This document shows positions 40,750 through 40,911 of a stretch of 40,911 nucleotides of DNA, piece by piece. Under the pieces are notes generated by a model. The model was not told where the DNA came from. It did no database searches and saw only the letters and a program-made list of their open reading frames with translations. Origin of the DNA: Sphaerisporangium melleum (GTDB lineage Bacteria; Actinomycetota; Actinomycetes; Streptosporangiales; Streptosporangiaceae). The stretch is from the NCBI RefSeq assembly GCF_014646695.1, contig NZ_BMNT01000057.1, positions 1 to 40,911 on the forward strand, given 5' to 3'. Position numbers and translations under genes: made by a program. Numbering within the stretch: position 1 is the stretch's first letter; every line of letters begins with the position of its first letter.

Positions 40750-40911
40750 GTGGCCAGCAGATTACGTTTTCCGGGCAACGTCGGATTCAGGCGCGTCGTG
40801 CTGTCGCTCATGGGCCTGCTCTGTGCCCTGGTGGTGTTGCCGGCCGGTGCGGCGCGGGCTGACAATCCGGTCGTCCAGACGATTTACACGGCCGATCCGG
40901 CGCCGATGGTG
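40750..40911 (+). CDS. Secreted GH43-family glycoside hydrolase, N-terminal part (partial)
   Basis: 54 codons before the window ends. The signal peptide runs from an Arg-rich start (MASRLRF, FRRVV) through SLMGLLCALVVLPAG to a cleavage site at ARA/DNP. The mature start DNPVVQTIYTADPAPMV is the opening of the GH43 fold, with the catalytic base Asp in TADPAPMV. GH43 enzymes of this clade are arabinofuranosidases or beta-xylosidases. GTG 40750 is chosen because AGGAAGG (40738-40744) precedes it; GTG 40744 overlaps that site. Control by a LacI-family repressor is likely. Confidence 0.8.
   Translation, partial: MASRLRFPGNVGFRRVVLSLMGLLCALVVLPAGAARADNPVVQTIYTADPAPMV

Overview
The window is high-GC DNA (about 70% G+C, strong third-position GC) from an actinomycete. 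It carries a complete Pup-proteasome locus (ARC/Mpa, Dop, Pup, PrcB, PrcA, PafA), an XRE/DUF5753 + DUF397 pair, an MmyB-type regulator, many leaderless-looking genes, and the recB - M50 protease - trmI - arc neighbourhood. The gene content points to Streptosporangiaceae or a close relative (Nonomuraea/Streptosporangium type); that placement is inference.

Layout. 1-1600: the last codons of methionine synthase (metH), a HAD phosphatase and a small membrane protein. 2070-8080: a five-gene oligopeptide/dipeptide-type ABC importer (permease, lipoprotein receptor, permease, two ATPases). 8200-12800: a Uma2 nuclease-like protein, a NarL-type two-component system, a cytoplasmic degenerate histidine-kinase-like protein and an MmyB regulator. 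12800-14350: DUF397/XRE pair facing a possible coupled pair of very small genes. 14350-16460: divergent recB-family nuclease and site-2 protease. 17030-18550: FHA protein with a zinc-finger-like patch. 18600-22190: a TetR-controlled metabolic cluster (class II aldolase, PfkB kinase, class III aminotransferase). 22210-23310: tandem GNAT protein.

23460-35930 is the proteasome region: trmI, arc, dop, then an inserted Ser/Thr kinase and a four-helix membrane protein on the other strand, pup, then an inserted truncated SDR and its divergent MarR regulator, then prcB, prcA, a strong hairpin, pafA and a lipoprotein FKBP. Dop deamidates Pup (GGQ to GGE) and removes it from targets, PafA ligates it to lysines, ARC unfolds pupylated targets and feeds the PrcA/PrcB core through its C-terminal QYL motif. 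The usual tight dop-pup-prcB-prcA-pafA order is kept but split in two places by modules with their own operators.

36450-40911: two secreted GH43-type hemicellulases (one complete with a ricin-type lectin domain, one cut by the window end), each preceded by LacI-family-type operators, with a cysteine-containing HTH regulator and a DUF3291 protein between them.

No tRNA, rRNA, CRISPR array, insertion sequence or prophage gene was seen. The most notable observations are the interrupted pupylation locus, a triple half-site operator without a neighbouring regulator, twin MarR operators spaced exactly 30 bp, an SDR that lost its Rossmann start and both catalytic residues, a 21-bp near-identical direct repeat 8 kb apart, and at least seven genes whose -10 hexamer sits 6-7 nt before the start codon.
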